Below, one piece after another: positions 1-8,502 of a stretch of 44,776 bases of DNA. The DNA is from Candidatus Heimdallarchaeota archaeon (GTDB lineage: Archaea > Asgardarchaeota > Heimdallarchaeia > Heimdallarchaeales > Heimdallarchaeaceae). A program made the position numbers and the translations under genes. Within the stretch, counting starts at the first letter, position 1, and every line of letters begins with the position of its first letter. A model generated the notes under the pieces. The model saw only the letters and a list, made by a program, of their open reading frames with translations, made no database searches and had not been told where the DNA came from. The stretch is taken from assembly GCA_023132955.1 (NCBI GenBank), contig JAGLXK010000407.1, positions 1 through 44,776 of the forward strand, read 5' to 3'.

Positions 1-367
1 TCCCAGACATTATGACGAGATCGTGTCTATATTCCCTCCAATAATCAACAATAGCTTTGGGAACATGAGGTTTCTTTATTGTAATCAGATCATGTTCAAC
101 TTCAAACTTATGAAGTTTTTTGAGATAACCATCAATATTACTACCAGGATCAGTTCCAATATGGAGTAAGTCTAATTTTGCTCCATATTCATGAGATATG
201 TAAAAAGCTAATTCTAAACCTGTACATTCGAACGGTTTTCCTCCAATTGGTACTAATATTTTATCCAGATTTAGGAAAAATTCATCTTGATAATCTGGGT
301 GTAATTTGGAGGGAATTTTAGTCATTCTCTTATTCGATTTAAAACAGATTTCATCTAATATAAACAT
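1..367 (-). CDS. Universal stress protein (UspA-like domain), C-terminus cut by window edge
   Basis: Translating the minus strand from the ATG at 367 gives an open frame of 122 residues that runs off the window edge. The core KILVPIGGKPFECTGLELA and the later HDLVIMSG match the start and the nucleotide-loop region of the Usp fold, in which a beta strand KILVP(I/V) opens the domain and (A)DLIVMG precedes the ATP-binding glycine loop. Usp proteins are small cytosolic nucleotide-binding proteins, or domains attached to transporters; the missing C-terminus prevents a choice. A second ATG at 325 (MTKIPSKLHP) may be the true start. The gene lies 12 bases downstream of purA on the same strand, so co-transcription is likely. 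Confidence 0.7.
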   Translation of the reverse strand, partial: MFILDEICFKSNKRMTKIPSKLHPDYQDEFFLNLDKILVPIGGKPFECTGLELAFYISHEYGAKLDLLHIGTDPGSNIDGYLKKLHKFEVEHDLITIKKPHVPKAIVDYWREYRHDLVIMSG

Positions 368-379
368 TATGCAGTTCAG

Positions 380-1390
380 TTAGATGGAATTTCTTAAATC
401 TATAATGTCCTCAGCTGAAGGGCCAGTACCAATTATAGCTACTTTGATTTTGGTAGCTTCTTCTATTTTATCAACGAATTCAGCAACATCCCCTTTAATC
501 TGACCAATATCATTTGATTTTTTTATCTCGGGAAAGACAATGTCAAGTTTAGTTAGAGCAATTTGAGTAGCACCATTTAGTCTAACTGATTTCTTAGCCA
601 AAGCGTAATTGAATGGAGCAGCTCTTCTTAATCTCCCAGTAACAGCTCCGTATTCAGTCCATCCACGTTTCACAGTTTCTTCTTCAGATAATTCACCAGG
701 CAAATCACCAGCACCAACTCTAGTAAGGAATGCTTTCATAACAACTATCACTTCATCAACTCTTGTAGGACCTACTCCAACATCGGAGCAAATTGCGGCT
801 GCAGAAGTATCTTTTGAAGTAACATAGGGATATGAGCCATGGAATAATGAGAGTAGAATAGCTTGGCTTCCCTCCGCCATAACATTTTTTCCTTCATCTA
901 AAGAATCATTTATTTCAACACTGACATCGGTTAGATACGGTTGTAACTCGGGGATGTCTCGTGCTAGTTTGAGAGAACGCATAGCTCGGTCCATGTTAGC
1001 AGGACCTGTTCCGCTGCCTGTAGAGCCTATTTTTTCTTTTAGATGAGCATTAGTAGAATCAATTTCTATGTGTTTTTGCTCAATTATACCACATTGATAA
1101 TCAACGCCCATTCTATCCTCAGTCTTAGTTTCCTTGAGTTCTTTAAACAAGACCTTTGGATCTACCAACACTCCAGCTCCAATGAGCATTCTTACCTTAG
1201 GGTTAACAAAACCAGAAGGAACCATTCGAAGTTTATATTCACGATTCTCAAATTCGATTGTATGACCAGCATTTGTTCCAACACCAGCACGAACAACGCT
1301 TTCAAGATCATCTTTCAAGGCCAGATAGGAGAGGAGTTTTCCTTTTCCTTCATCTCCCCAAAAACCACCGCAAACTACTGTGAAAGGCAT
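380..1390 (-). CDS. purA: Adenylosuccinate synthetase, short archaeal form
   Basis: PurA condenses IMP with aspartate using GTP to give adenylosuccinate, the first committed step of AMP synthesis, in the cytosol. The 336-residue product starts MPFTVVCGGFWGDEGKGK, which holds the GDEGKGK phosphate-binding loop near residues 12-18, followed by NAGHT near residue 40, the segment with the catalytic histidine. The SGTGPANMDRAMR segment near residues 125-137 and GPTRVDEV near 208-215 also fit the family. The length matches the short archaeal enzymes and is about 90 residues below the bacterial form. The ATG at 1390 is the only sensible start because the loop begins 11 residues in. A T/A-rich block just upstream probably serves as the TATA box and makes the mRNA nearly leaderless. 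The universal-stress gene follows. Confidence 0.93.
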   Translation of the reverse strand: MPFTVVCGGFWGDEGKGKLLSYLALKDDLESVVRAGVGTNAGHTIEFENREYKLRMVPSGFVNPKVRMLIGAGVLVDPKVLFKELKETKTEDRMGVDYQCGIIEQKHIEIDSTNAHLKEKIGSTGSGTGPANMDRAMRSLKLARDIPELQPYLTDVSVEINDSLDEGKNVMAEGSQAILLSLFHGSYPYVTSKDTSAAAICSDVGVGPTRVDEVIVVMKAFLTRVGAGDLPGELSEEETVKRGWTEYGAVTGRLRRAAPFNYALAKKSVRLNGATQIALTKLDIVFPEIKKSNDIGQIKGDVAEFVDKIEEATKIKVAIIGTGPSAEDIIDLRNSI

Positions 1391-1473
1391 ACAACTTTGT
1401 TATTTTATTACATATTGTTAAACTTTTCATCTAACCTCATCATTTGTGAAACAGAAGGAATATTAGAAAACCT

Positions 1474-1484
1474 AATAAATATAC
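1474..1484 (+). promoter_or_regulatory. TATA box of the small GTPase gene
   Basis: The AT-rich element AATAAATATAC is centred about 26 bases before the ATG at 1505. That is the archaeal TATA-to-start distance for a leaderless transcript. It supports 1505 as the true start rather than the long upstream extension of the frame. Confidence 0.5.
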
Positions 1485-1504
1485 AATTTAGGAATAGAAC
1501 TGTC

Positions 1505-2068
1505 ATGTCTGTTTACGGAACTGTCAAAATTGTACTTCTAGGAGATTATGCTACTGGAAAAACCACTTTAAAAAGGAGTTTTATGGGACTTCATCTTGAA
1601 GAAGCATATATGAGCACTCTTGGAGTGGATTTAGCCTCTCACAAACATATAGACGAGGATATAGAGATAATGTTTCAAATCTGGGATCTTGGTGGTCAGG
1701 AAGAATTTGCTAGACTTAGAGAGAAACAATATCTTGGTTCTGAAGGGGGCTTACTAGTTTTTGACAAGAGTCGCCCTGAAACGTTTGCTAATCTGGAGAA
1801 ATGGTTAAAAGAACTTAATTCATCTATCAAGGAAAAAATTCCAATATTAGTATTAGGTAACAAAGACGATTTGATGGAAGAAGCTCAAAATAACTTTTGG
1901 AACGAGCAAGCGAAGACTTTTGTAGATAATTTCAAAGATAAATATCCTCACATTGAATTAACTGATTTCTATTCAACTTGTGCTCTTGTAGGAACAAATG
2001 TTAATGAAGCTTTTATCGATTTGGGACGTGACATTATCAGAAGAAAAAGCGACAAGATGAAGATATAA
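1505..2068 (+). CDS. Eukaryote-like small GTPase (Ras/Arf superfamily)
   Basis: The 187-residue protein has the five G motifs of a Ras-superfamily GTPase: P-loop GDYATGKT at 13-20, switch I threonine near 38, WDLGGQE at 60-66, NKDD at 119-122 and STCAL near 157-161. The double glycine in DLGGQ is Arf/Sar-like, whereas Rab proteins have DTAGQ. The body otherwise resembles the many small GTPases of Asgard archaea. There is no C-terminal prenylation cysteine and no N-terminal myristoylation signal, so any membrane attachment must be through partners. The open frame extends upstream to 1043 antisense to purA, but homology begins at 1505 and a TATA box sits at the right distance. The CCDC47-like gene begins 62 bases downstream. 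The cellular role cannot be read from the sequence. Confidence 0.9.
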   Translation: MSVYGTVKIVLLGDYATGKTTLKRSFMGLHLEEAYMSTLGVDLASHKHIDEDIEIMFQIWDLGGQEEFARLREKQYLGSEGGLLVFDKSRPETFANLEKWLKELNSSIKEKIPILVLGNKDDLMEEAQNNFWNEQAKTFVDNFKDKYPHIELTDFYSTCALVGTNVNEAFIDLGRDIIRRKSDKMKI

Positions 2069-2130
2069 CAAAACCAAGAATTAAAATAGGTGTTCTTCTC
2101 TGAAGGGTTAGAATAATACCGGTAATTATC

Positions 2131-3051
2131 ATGACTAATTCAGATTTATTCGACTTTGGATCAATTCTAGTAATGCTTCTTCCCGTACTTATATTTATTG
2201 GATTATATCTTGGTTTTTATGTTTGGGGTAAATTTGCCAATAAGAAGAAGAAAGAGTTCTATATAGATGAAGTTCTTACAGCAATAGATCCGTATATTAT
2301 GAATTATTCTAGAAAAGACCCTAATGATCGTCAAATAGAAATTAGGTGCCAAATGGGTGAAGAGTATGCTGTAACGAGTACTTCTGCTTGGATTATTTTA
2401 TTACCAAGAACCTCTTTTCCAACCATGCTAGTAGATGGATTGTTCTTTAGAAATAAAGATTCATTCGGTTTAGCAGCGAATTTTCCAGATAAACCTAGAG
2501 TATTATTCGAAGTGATACCTTATAAGATGAAATCAGCTATTCGAAAGGATTTTGATTATCTTGTAGAAATTGACGATATAGCTTCTCCTGAACAAAAAGT
2601 TAATGACTCATTCTTGATAAAGTCCAATAGAGTAAGAGCCATTAATCAATTGATAAGGAGCAAAACTTTCCTGAAAGCTCTTGGAGAATATCCAAAGGAA
2701 ATTCAGTGGATTTCTGTTCGAACTGATGAACCTCATTTCGAGCTAAAATTCAACATGACTAAAAAACCTGCAGATCTCCTAGTACTCACAAAATTTGCTA
2801 TGACAGTTCTCAAGTATTTTGCTAAAGTTACTGCTCAAACAAAGGATTTACCTATTCCAACTGTTGTAAAGAAGGAAGTTAAGAAACTCTCTGACAAAGA
2901 GAAACAAAAGCAAGAGAAAGAGAAAGATAAACAAATGAAAGAACGAGAAAAACGAAGAGAGAGAGCTAGAACTGCAGAAGAAAAAAGAGCTAAAAAGAAA
3001 GCAAAAGAAGAAGAAAGAGCAGTTCGAAAAACAAGAAAAATTCGAAAATAG
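2131..3051 (+). CDS. Single-span membrane protein with basic coiled-coil tail, CCDC47 (DUF1682)-like
   Basis: The 306-residue protein has one hydrophobic helix at about 12-34, followed by a basic GKFANKKKK segment (tail inside by the positive-inside rule), an alpha/beta globular part to about 235, and a tail of some 60 residues made almost only of K, R, E and Q. This is the order seen in eukaryotic CCDC47, a subunit of the PAT complex in the ER multipass translocon: membrane helix, cytosolic DUF1682 domain, basic coiled coil that contacts the ribosome. Local resemblances include a (L)(K/T)FN segment, then a helix ending in a YF/YS-(A/I)K motif before the charged tail. The similarity was judged by eye from memory of the human protein. 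The alternative is an unrelated Asgard membrane protein with a charged tail. The gene follows the small GTPase and precedes a DegV gene. Confidence 0.5.
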   Translation: MTNSDLFDFGSILVMLLPVLIFIGLYLGFYVWGKFANKKKKEFYIDEVLTAIDPYIMNYSRKDPNDRQIEIRCQMGEEYAVTSTSAWIILLPRTSFPTMLVDGLFFRNKDSFGLAANFPDKPRVLFEVIPYKMKSAIRKDFDYLVEIDDIASPEQKVNDSFLIKSNRVRAINQLIRSKTFLKALGEYPKEIQWISVRTDEPHFELKFNMTKKPADLLVLTKFAMTVLKYFAKVTAQTKDLPIPTVVKKEVKKLSDKEKQKQEKEKDKQMKEREKRRERARTAEEKRAKKKAKEEERAVRKTRKIRK

Positions 3052-3188
3052 TTGTTTGTTTTTCTTCATATATTCTTTTATCAGAGAATGTTTAGTGAAA
3101 TAATTTATATAGTTCATAGATGATTGTTCTCAACCATTTAGATTATTTATCATCAATTGTACCAATTAACAGAAAGTAAAATTTGAAG

Positions 3189-4052
3189 ATGATTAGTATG
3201 GAAATTAAGAAAGTGAAAGTAATCGTTGATAGTACCTCTGATCTTCCTCAGGAATTAGCTGAGAAGTATGATATCGATATAGTGCCGGTTTATATTCATT
3301 ATGAAGATAAAATGTATGCAGATGGAATTGATCTCAAAGTTGAAGATTACTATAAAATGCTTAGAGAATTCAAAGAATTACCAACAACTTCAGCTCCAAG
3401 TCCTAAAGATTTTCTTGACAAAATCTCAGAAGCAATGAAAAGTTACTCCTCCATATTTATAACAACTTTATCATCTAAATTATCAGCAACATTTCAATCA
3501 GCAAGAATTGTTACAAAAAGAATCAAAGATAAAAAAATTTATTTAATAGATTCAAAATTTGGTTCTGGTGTTTTAGCATTTGTCTCTTTAGCAATTGCTA
3601 AACTGGCGAGAAGGGGGGTTCCTGAAGAAGAGATAGTTAAGAGAGCAGAAGAGATACGAGACGAATCTCTTCTTGTTGGATATGTAGAGAATCTAGATAA
3701 TCTTAAGAAATCAGGAAGAATATCTAATCTTAGATTTTTCGTTGGGAATCTGCTTAAAGCAAAACCAATTATTGAGCTTAAAGATGGAGTTTTGGTACCA
3801 GTAGACAAAGCCGCAGGAAAAGAAAAGGCTCAAAATAGAGTTATTAAAGAAGTTCTAAGTAGAATAAAGAAGAACAAACAATATGATCTAATGATAACTC
3901 ATGGTGATGATGAGGAAGCAGCAGCCAAGATTATGAAAGAACTCGAAACTAAGATACCTTTAGGTGAAAAGATTATTAATTATTTAACACCTGCACTTGC
4001 TACTCATTTGGGAATTGGAACAATTGTAGTCTCTTTATCACCAAGTCCCTAA
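3189..4052 (+). CDS. DegV family lipid-binding protein (copy 1)
   Basis: DegV/FakB proteins bind a fatty acid in a two-domain fold; bacterial FakB presents it to the kinase FakA. The family hallmarks are present: VIVDSTSDLP at the N-terminus, TSAPSPKDF in the ligand loop, LSATFQSAR in place of the common LSGTYQSA, DSKFGSG, and a C-terminal GIGTIVVS close to the usual G-G-x-x-x-V end. At 287 residues from the ATG at 3189 the length is normal and the protein looks complete. A TTG at 3183 and a further ATG at 3198 are alternative starts. A TATA-like TTTATATA lies near 3103-3110. The stop is four bases from that of the convergent Nnr gene. The physiological ligand in an archaeon with isoprenoid lipids is unknown. 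Confidence 0.88.
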   Translation: MISMEIKKVKVIVDSTSDLPQELAEKYDIDIVPVYIHYEDKMYADGIDLKVEDYYKMLREFKELPTTSAPSPKDFLDKISEAMKSYSSIFITTLSSKLSATFQSARIVTKRIKDKKIYLIDSKFGSGVLAFVSLAIAKLARRGVPEEEIVKRAEEIRDESLLVGYVENLDNLKKSGRISNLRFFVGNLLKAKPIIELKDGVLVPVDKAAGKEKAQNRVIKEVLSRIKKNKQYDLMITHGDDEEAAAKIMKELETKIPLGEKIINYLTPALATHLGIGTIVVSLSPSP

Positions 4053-4056
4053 ATAT

Positions 4057-5601
4057 TCAAATTTCTTTAGCTCTAAAATTTAATGCCTTTTCTATAATAG
4101 GATATATGAAATTAGGTATATCTGATGCTATGAGACCATCACCGAAACTTCTAGCCGCTAGTTCTCCAGCCGCACCTGAGATAAAAACACCTAAGCATGA
4201 AGAAAGAAAAGGATCTTCAGTTACTGATAATAACGCTGCAACTATTCCTGTTAGAACATCTCCAGTTCCTCCTACGCTCATTCCAGGATGACCTGTTTCA
4301 TTAAATTTGGTTATTTTACCATTTGAGATTATATCAATTTCTCCTTTCAGTAGAATTGTGGTATTCCATTTCTGAGCTGTTTCAGTAACAATCTTTGAAT
4401 TGGATTCTAAATCTCCTGTCAAATTTATGCCAAAAATACTCCTAAACTCTCCTTTATGTGGTGTTAAAACAACATTATGATTCTTAAGCAGTTTGAGATG
4501 TTCTTCATCCATCATACTTAGAGCACTTGCATCAATCACAACCTGTCGCTTTTCTTCATTCTCCAAGAATTTAAGTAGAGTGTTTCTCGTAGTTTGTGAA
4601 TTCATCATTCCAGGTCCTATAATAAAACTGGAACCTTCAATCCTTGGATGTGAGAAAAGGTCTTCTATATCTGACGGTTCTATCTCTTTTTGACTAGCTG
4701 GAATAGTAATAAAATCTGGTCTGTAAGATGCTACTGTATTCCTAATATCAGAAGGAGTAAGAATAAAGATAAGATCCGCACCTGTCCTAAAAGCTCCCAT
4801 TCCAGCTAAAGCTGGAGCACCAATATAGTCCATCGAACCTGCAATGATTGTAATCACACCGTTTTGACGCTTATGGCTGTTTGATTTTCTTCTAGGGTAA
4901 TACCATTTCAAATCTCCGAAACCAATGTATTTCTCAGCTTTTAATGGGATTCCTATATTTCTGACTACAGTTTCGGTTTCAGAGAAAATCTTTGCTACAA
5001 TTTTGTTTCTTCCAATGCATATTATTTTTTTGGGATTTCTGATGAACATCTCATTATCTACTTCAGAATCATACCCAGATGGTAGATCTACGGAAATTAT
5101 GCCTCCCTTGTATTCTTGATTAATGAAATCAATCAAAGAATAATAAGGCTCTCTCAAACTTCCTTGGATTCCAATTCCAAAGATGCAGTCTATGAGAAGG
5201 TTTTCTTTTCCAATCTCCACAAATATTCGTTCAATATCAGATATTTCTCTTATCTGATACCAGTTTTCTATTGGTAAAACAGCTTTCAGTTTATTGTAAT
5301 TTTCTTGTGATGCCAAAGAGTTGAATTTGGTCTTATCCCCTACCACAACTATCTTACAGCTGTATTCTTTTTCTAGAAGATATCTAGCAGCAACTAATCC
5401 GTCGCCTCCATTATTTCCAAATCCAACCAGAAAGACAATATCCTTCAGATATTTTGAATTAAAATAATTTTCGATTTCTTCAGCTATTACTTGTCCAGCG
5501 GTTTCCATCATCTCATAAATTGTTACTCCTGTAAAAAAGACATTGTCTTCTAAAGCTCTAGTCATTTTGATAGTAAAAACTTTTTCAGAATTATTATTCA
5601 T
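4057..5601 (-). CDS. nnr: Bifunctional NAD(P)H-hydrate repair enzyme (epimerase plus dehydratase)
   Basis: The enzyme repairs hydrated NADH and NADPH: the N-terminal YjeF_N domain epimerises the hydrate and the C-terminal ribokinase-like domain dehydrates it with ADP or ATP. From the ATG at 5601 the protein has 514 residues. GFGNNGGDG at about 60-68 is the signature of the epimerase domain, and TIYEMMETAG just before it is the family N-terminus. In the second half GSMDYIGAPALAG, the NVVLTPHKGEF segment and GGTGDVLTG near residue 460 define the dehydratase, with the GTGD aspartate as the likely base. The frame is open upstream to a TTG at 5640, so a 13-residue extension is possible. It follows a coiled-coil gene on the same strand and is tail-to-tail with DegV copy 1. 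Confidence 0.93.
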   Translation of the reverse strand: MNNNSEKVFTIKMTRALEDNVFFTGVTIYEMMETAGQVIAEEIENYFNSKYLKDIVFLVGFGNNGGDGLVAARYLLEKEYSCKIVVVGDKTKFNSLASQENYNKLKAVLPIENWYQIREISDIERIFVEIGKENLLIDCIFGIGIQGSLREPYYSLIDFINQEYKGGIISVDLPSGYDSEVDNEMFIRNPKKIICIGRNKIVAKIFSETETVVRNIGIPLKAEKYIGFGDLKWYYPRRKSNSHKRQNGVITIIAGSMDYIGAPALAGMGAFRTGADLIFILTPSDIRNTVASYRPDFITIPASQKEIEPSDIEDLFSHPRIEGSSFIIGPGMMNSQTTRNTLLKFLENEEKRQVVIDASALSMMDEEHLKLLKNHNVVLTPHKGEFRSIFGINLTGDLESNSKIVTETAQKWNTTILLKGEIDIISNGKITKFNETGHPGMSVGGTGDVLTGIVAALLSVTEDPFLSSCLGVFISGAAGELAARSFGDGLIASDIPNFIYPIIEKALNFRAKEI

Positions 5602-5663
5602 TGAATCAAATAAACAGTATCTTCTAATAACTTTTTTCAAATATTAGAAAATAAAAGAGAAAA

Positions 5664-6233
5664 TTAGACAATGTCTCCATATTTGCGTGCTTTTTTGAAC
5701 TCTTTTTCTAATTCTTTCTCTAGATTTGCAGTTAGAAATCTACTGATATCTATGACTTCATTATATTCTGTAAAAGCAGATTCAAATGATTTTAATGAGG
5801 TTTCTAATAATTCAACATATGTTATATTTTGTTCTATGAAATTCATTGTCTTACTGATGTTATGAGCAATGGTTTTCAACAATTTATTCGTTTCTACATC
5901 CCTTTTGCATAAATCGAGCAATTTTTTGGGCGTTTTAATGGGAAAGTCTAAGCCTTCCATCTCAATCATTAGATCAACTCGTTCTGCACTGACTTGCTCC
6001 ATCTCATTGTAAAGATTACATAATGTTGTAAGGTTTGCAATTATTTTTTCCTTTTTTGTAACGATCTTGCCTTTTGAAGAAATGACCTCTTTAACATCTC
6101 TAAACACATCAGGGCTTAAGGAAATTATTTTCTGGGTTTTTTCATCCCAAACATTGTTTACATCCTTTAAAATGCCAATAAAAGAACCTGTTGTGTGTGC
6201 AAGTGTATCACTTTTTCTTAGATTTTTATTCAC
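5664..6233 (-). CDS. Unrecognised helical protein, 189 residues
   Basis: I do not recognise this family. The protein is predicted to be almost wholly helical and rich in K, E, L and I, without membrane segments, cysteine motifs or a signal peptide. Heptad-like stretches suggest a coiled-coil or helical-bundle protein in the cytosol. The start is a GTG at 6233, supported by a strong Shine-Dalgarno match, AGGTGAT at 6239-6245, seven bases upstream. The stop lies 23 to 62 bases before the nnr start, depending on which start nnr uses, and both genes run on the minus strand, so they probably form an operon; nothing in the sequence shows that it helps in nucleotide repair. Confidence 0.7.
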   Translation of the reverse strand: MNKNLRKSDTLAHTTGSFIGILKDVNNVWDEKTQKIISLSPDVFRDVKEVISSKGKIVTKKEKIIANLTTLCNLYNEMEQVSAERVDLMIEMEGLDFPIKTPKKLLDLCKRDVETNKLLKTIAHNISKTMNFIEQNITYVELLETSLKSFESAFTEYNEVIDISRFLTANLEKELEKEFKKARKYGDIV

Positions 6234-6238
6234 TTTTA

Positions 6239-6245
6239 ATCACCT
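6239..6245 (-). promoter_or_regulatory. Strong Shine-Dalgarno site fixing a GTG start
   Basis: Read on the minus strand this is AGGTGAT, a near-perfect complement of the archaeal 16S 3' end. It is seven bases before the GTG at 6233 and decides the start of the helical protein. Most genes in this window lack such a strong site. Confidence 0.6.
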
Positions 6246-6461
6246 ATACCATGAAAAGATAATACTATGTCTATTGAAAATTTACAAACAAAAATCGAAT
6301 CTTTCCCTTTTGGAAACATTACAATAATTAGTAGCACACGAACATAATTAAACTTAACGTTAGTCCGATATGATACATAAGATATCTTTTCAACAACCCG
6401 CAATCTATTAGTTTCTCAATTACCGATGCATTCAAAATAGAATACAATTTACTTTTTTTGA
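6246..6461. other. Divergent intergenic region
   Basis: About 216 bases separate two divergently transcribed genes. It is AT-rich and must hold both promoters, but I cannot single out a convincing TATA/BRE pair on either side. No RNA gene or repeat is seen. Confidence 0.4.
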
Positions 6462-7466
6462 ATGCCTTTCTCAAAAATATCTAATGATGTTAAAGGTAAG
6501 GTACTTGATGTACAATTATATGTCTCTCAATGTGCTGTTCTTTCACATAACCTCTTATATGCAACAGATTCAAAGCCTGGAGGTGCTTCCTTTAGAAATG
6601 AATTTAAAGATACTAAAACTGAGCACTTCTTAGTGGGAGGTAGTAATCTTTATGCTCCAATTTTTGGACTTTCAAAGAGAGGAATTCTTGTTGCTGAAAA
6701 TCATTTGTGGTATGAGGATGCGGAAATTGGTTTTTTCATTGAAAGAGCTCTAGACAGAGCACTAACATGGTACAAGAGTCCAGGAAATACTATACTAGGG
6801 ACTTTGATAATGTTTGCACCACTTACGCTTGGAGCAGCTCATAGTTTTGCTAATGAAGGTATGAAGACCAATACTCGATTAAATCTAGACAACGTAGTCT
6901 ATATATCGGAACAGTTTCTCAAAAATTCCACTACAGAAGATTGCATCTATCTCACAGAAGCTTTAAATAAATCTGTTTCAGATAATTTGCTCCCATCTGA
7001 TAAGGAGGAAGATGATTTCAATTCATTTTTGGAAATCTATAAACATGAAAGAACAAATCTTTACGAATACACAAAATTCTATAAGGGTAGAGATCTCATC
7101 TTTCACGAATTATCACATAAATACCAGATCACACTAAAATATGGTTATACTACGTTTTTGAGAGCATTTGAAGAGAATCAGAATTTCAGAAAATCAATTA
7201 CTCAAACTTATATTACATTGCTTTCAGAAAAGAAAGATACTCATATAGCTAAAAGATTTGGTAATGAAATTGCTTCATATGTTAATAAAGAAGCAAAGGA
7301 AGTTGTTCAAGCTGGTGGAATATTTACTGATGATGGCCAAACAAAAATAAAAGAGTTAGATGCCTATCTTAGAACGTCACAAGATTCCCAAATAAATCCA
7401 GGAACTACAGCTGACATTACTGCCACTACTGTCTTTCTAGCACTGCTGCAGGGATATCGTCCTTAA
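6462..7466 (+). CDS. Triphosphoribosyl-dephospho-CoA synthase family protein (CitG/MdcB-like)
   Basis: CitG and MdcB make the triphosphoribosyl-dephospho-CoA precursor of the prosthetic group of citrate lyase and malonate decarboxylase. This 334-residue protein has the family marks: DSKPGGASFRN near residues 36-45 (family: KPGLVD.. in the ATP site), a HSFANEG segment near 126-132, HELSHKY in the helical middle, and NPGTTADITATTVFL near 311-325, matching the family's SPGGSADLLAATWFL. No citrate lyase or malonate decarboxylase gene is present in the window, so the function is inferred at family level only; distant archaeal members may act on another nucleotide. The ATG at 6462 has no strong Shine-Dalgarno. 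The last 41 bases overlap the 3' end of the convergent longin-like gene. Confidence 0.8.
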   Translation: MPFSKISNDVKGKVLDVQLYVSQCAVLSHNLLYATDSKPGGASFRNEFKDTKTEHFLVGGSNLYAPIFGLSKRGILVAENHLWYEDAEIGFFIERALDRALTWYKSPGNTILGTLIMFAPLTLGAAHSFANEGMKTNTRLNLDNVVYISEQFLKNSTTEDCIYLTEALNKSVSDNLLPSDKEEDDFNSFLEIYKHERTNLYEYTKFYKGRDLIFHELSHKYQITLKYGYTTFLRAFEENQNFRKSITQTYITLLSEKKDTHIAKRFGNEIASYVNKEAKEVVQAGGIFTDDGQTKIKELDAYLRTSQDSQINPGTTADITATTVFLALLQGYRP

Positions 7467-8502
7467 CAATTATCGCTTCTTCGAACACTTTCTTCGTATG
7501 TTCTATAATTGTTGACACAGAAACTGTTCTGTTAAATTCCATGATAATTGTTCGATTAATTAATTTAACATAGATATAGCTTTTCTCATCATAGTTTAGA
7601 ATCTGTAAATGTGTTGGGGAATCAAATAAGTATTGAAATCCTTTTTCTGCTGCTTTGAACAGATCTAGTATAAACTTTTGATCTTCATGGATTTCTTTTT
7701 GTGTTGTGGTTGAAACCAAGTTTTTACTATAAACATCTATAGAATCTGGGGTGTATGTTTTAGTAAATATTTTAATCAACTGCTGAGCTGTTTTTGTTTT
7801 AAATTGTTTTATTCCTTTTGCTTTTAGCTCTTCTACATATGATTCGGTTATTATAATAGCGTGAGGTAGAATAATTGTTTGAATAACATTTCCATTATGC
7901 GTAACGTGGAAGCAAGTTCCTTTAGAGTAGTTAGCTAACTTAGAAGTAACCTTCTTCACACTTTTACCTAATACCTGAAAAATGGTAAAACTATCAATAT
8001 TATAGTTTGGAGCACTTGCTCTTACAATAAGTGGTTCATAATCAAGTGATAATAAACACCAAGCTCGAAGATTTCGACCTTCTTGATCATGAATTAAGAC
8101 ATCAGCCACATCTGCACCACATTCAAGGAGGATTTCCTTACATCTATCTTGAAATTCACGAAAAACGCTTACGTTTCCATTAAAAGAATTAATCTGCTCA
8201 CCATACTCCTTCACAAATTTTTCAAACATACAATTACTTACATATTCTGCATAATCACTAGGCATCTCATCTGAAATCTGGAAAATGAAAATAAGAGATT
8301 CTTTGGAAATAACAAGAAACTGACTTTCCTCGAGAAGAAGCCTTGAAAGTTTTTCCTTTTCAGTTTCCTCAACGAATCTTAGGATTGCTGTCAATAATCC
8401 TGAAACTAAGACTTCATCATCTCTTCCATACTCTTCATAATCAAAGATAGGAACACCATGTTCTGTAATGATTAAGATTCGTTTGATTAGCACTTGCTTC
8501 AA
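7426..8502 (-). CDS. Longin-like domain protein with unrecognised C-terminal half
   Basis: The N-terminal 125 residues have the longin order: strand pair RILIITEHGVPIFDY, a helix (SGLLTAILRFVEE), three strands including FLVISKESLIFIFQI, and a long helix (YVSNCMFEKFVKEYG). Longin domains occur in eukaryotic SNAREs, adaptins and Mon1/CCZ1, and are numerous in Asgard genomes. The remaining 230 residues are alpha/beta and I do not recognise them. There is no membrane segment. The start is not ATG: TTG at 8502 overlaps the stop of the upstream GIFT-like gene as TTGA, which suggests translational coupling; GTG at 8493 is an alternative. A partner function with the GIFT-like protein is inferred from the overlap. 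The 3' end overlaps the CitG-like gene by 41 bases. Confidence 0.65.
   Translation of the reverse strand: MKQVLIKRILIITEHGVPIFDYEEYGRDDEVLVSGLLTAILRFVEETEKEKLSRLLLEESQFLVISKESLIFIFQISDEMPSDYAEYVSNCMFEKFVKEYGEQINSFNGNVSVFREFQDRCKEILLECGADVADVLIHDQEGRNLRAWCLLSLDYEPLIVRASAPNYNIDSFTIFQVLGKSVKKVTSKLANYSKGTCFHVTHNGNVIQTIILPHAIIITESYVEELKAKGIKQFKTKTAQQLIKIFTKTYTPDSIDVYSKNLVSTTTQKEIHEDQKFILDLFKAAEKGFQYLFDSPTHLQILNYDEKSYIYVKLINRTIIMEFNRTVSVSTIIEHTKKVFEEAIIVKDDIPAAVLERQ

Noticed and set aside
1043-1504. Upstream extension of the GTPase reading frame by 154 residues
   Set aside because: It is antisense to purA, has no domain similarity, and a TATA box points to the ATG at 1505.
2848-3117. Minus-strand Phe/Ser-rich ORF
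   Set aside because: It is the complement of the K/E/R-rich tail of the CCDC47-like gene, a composition artefact.
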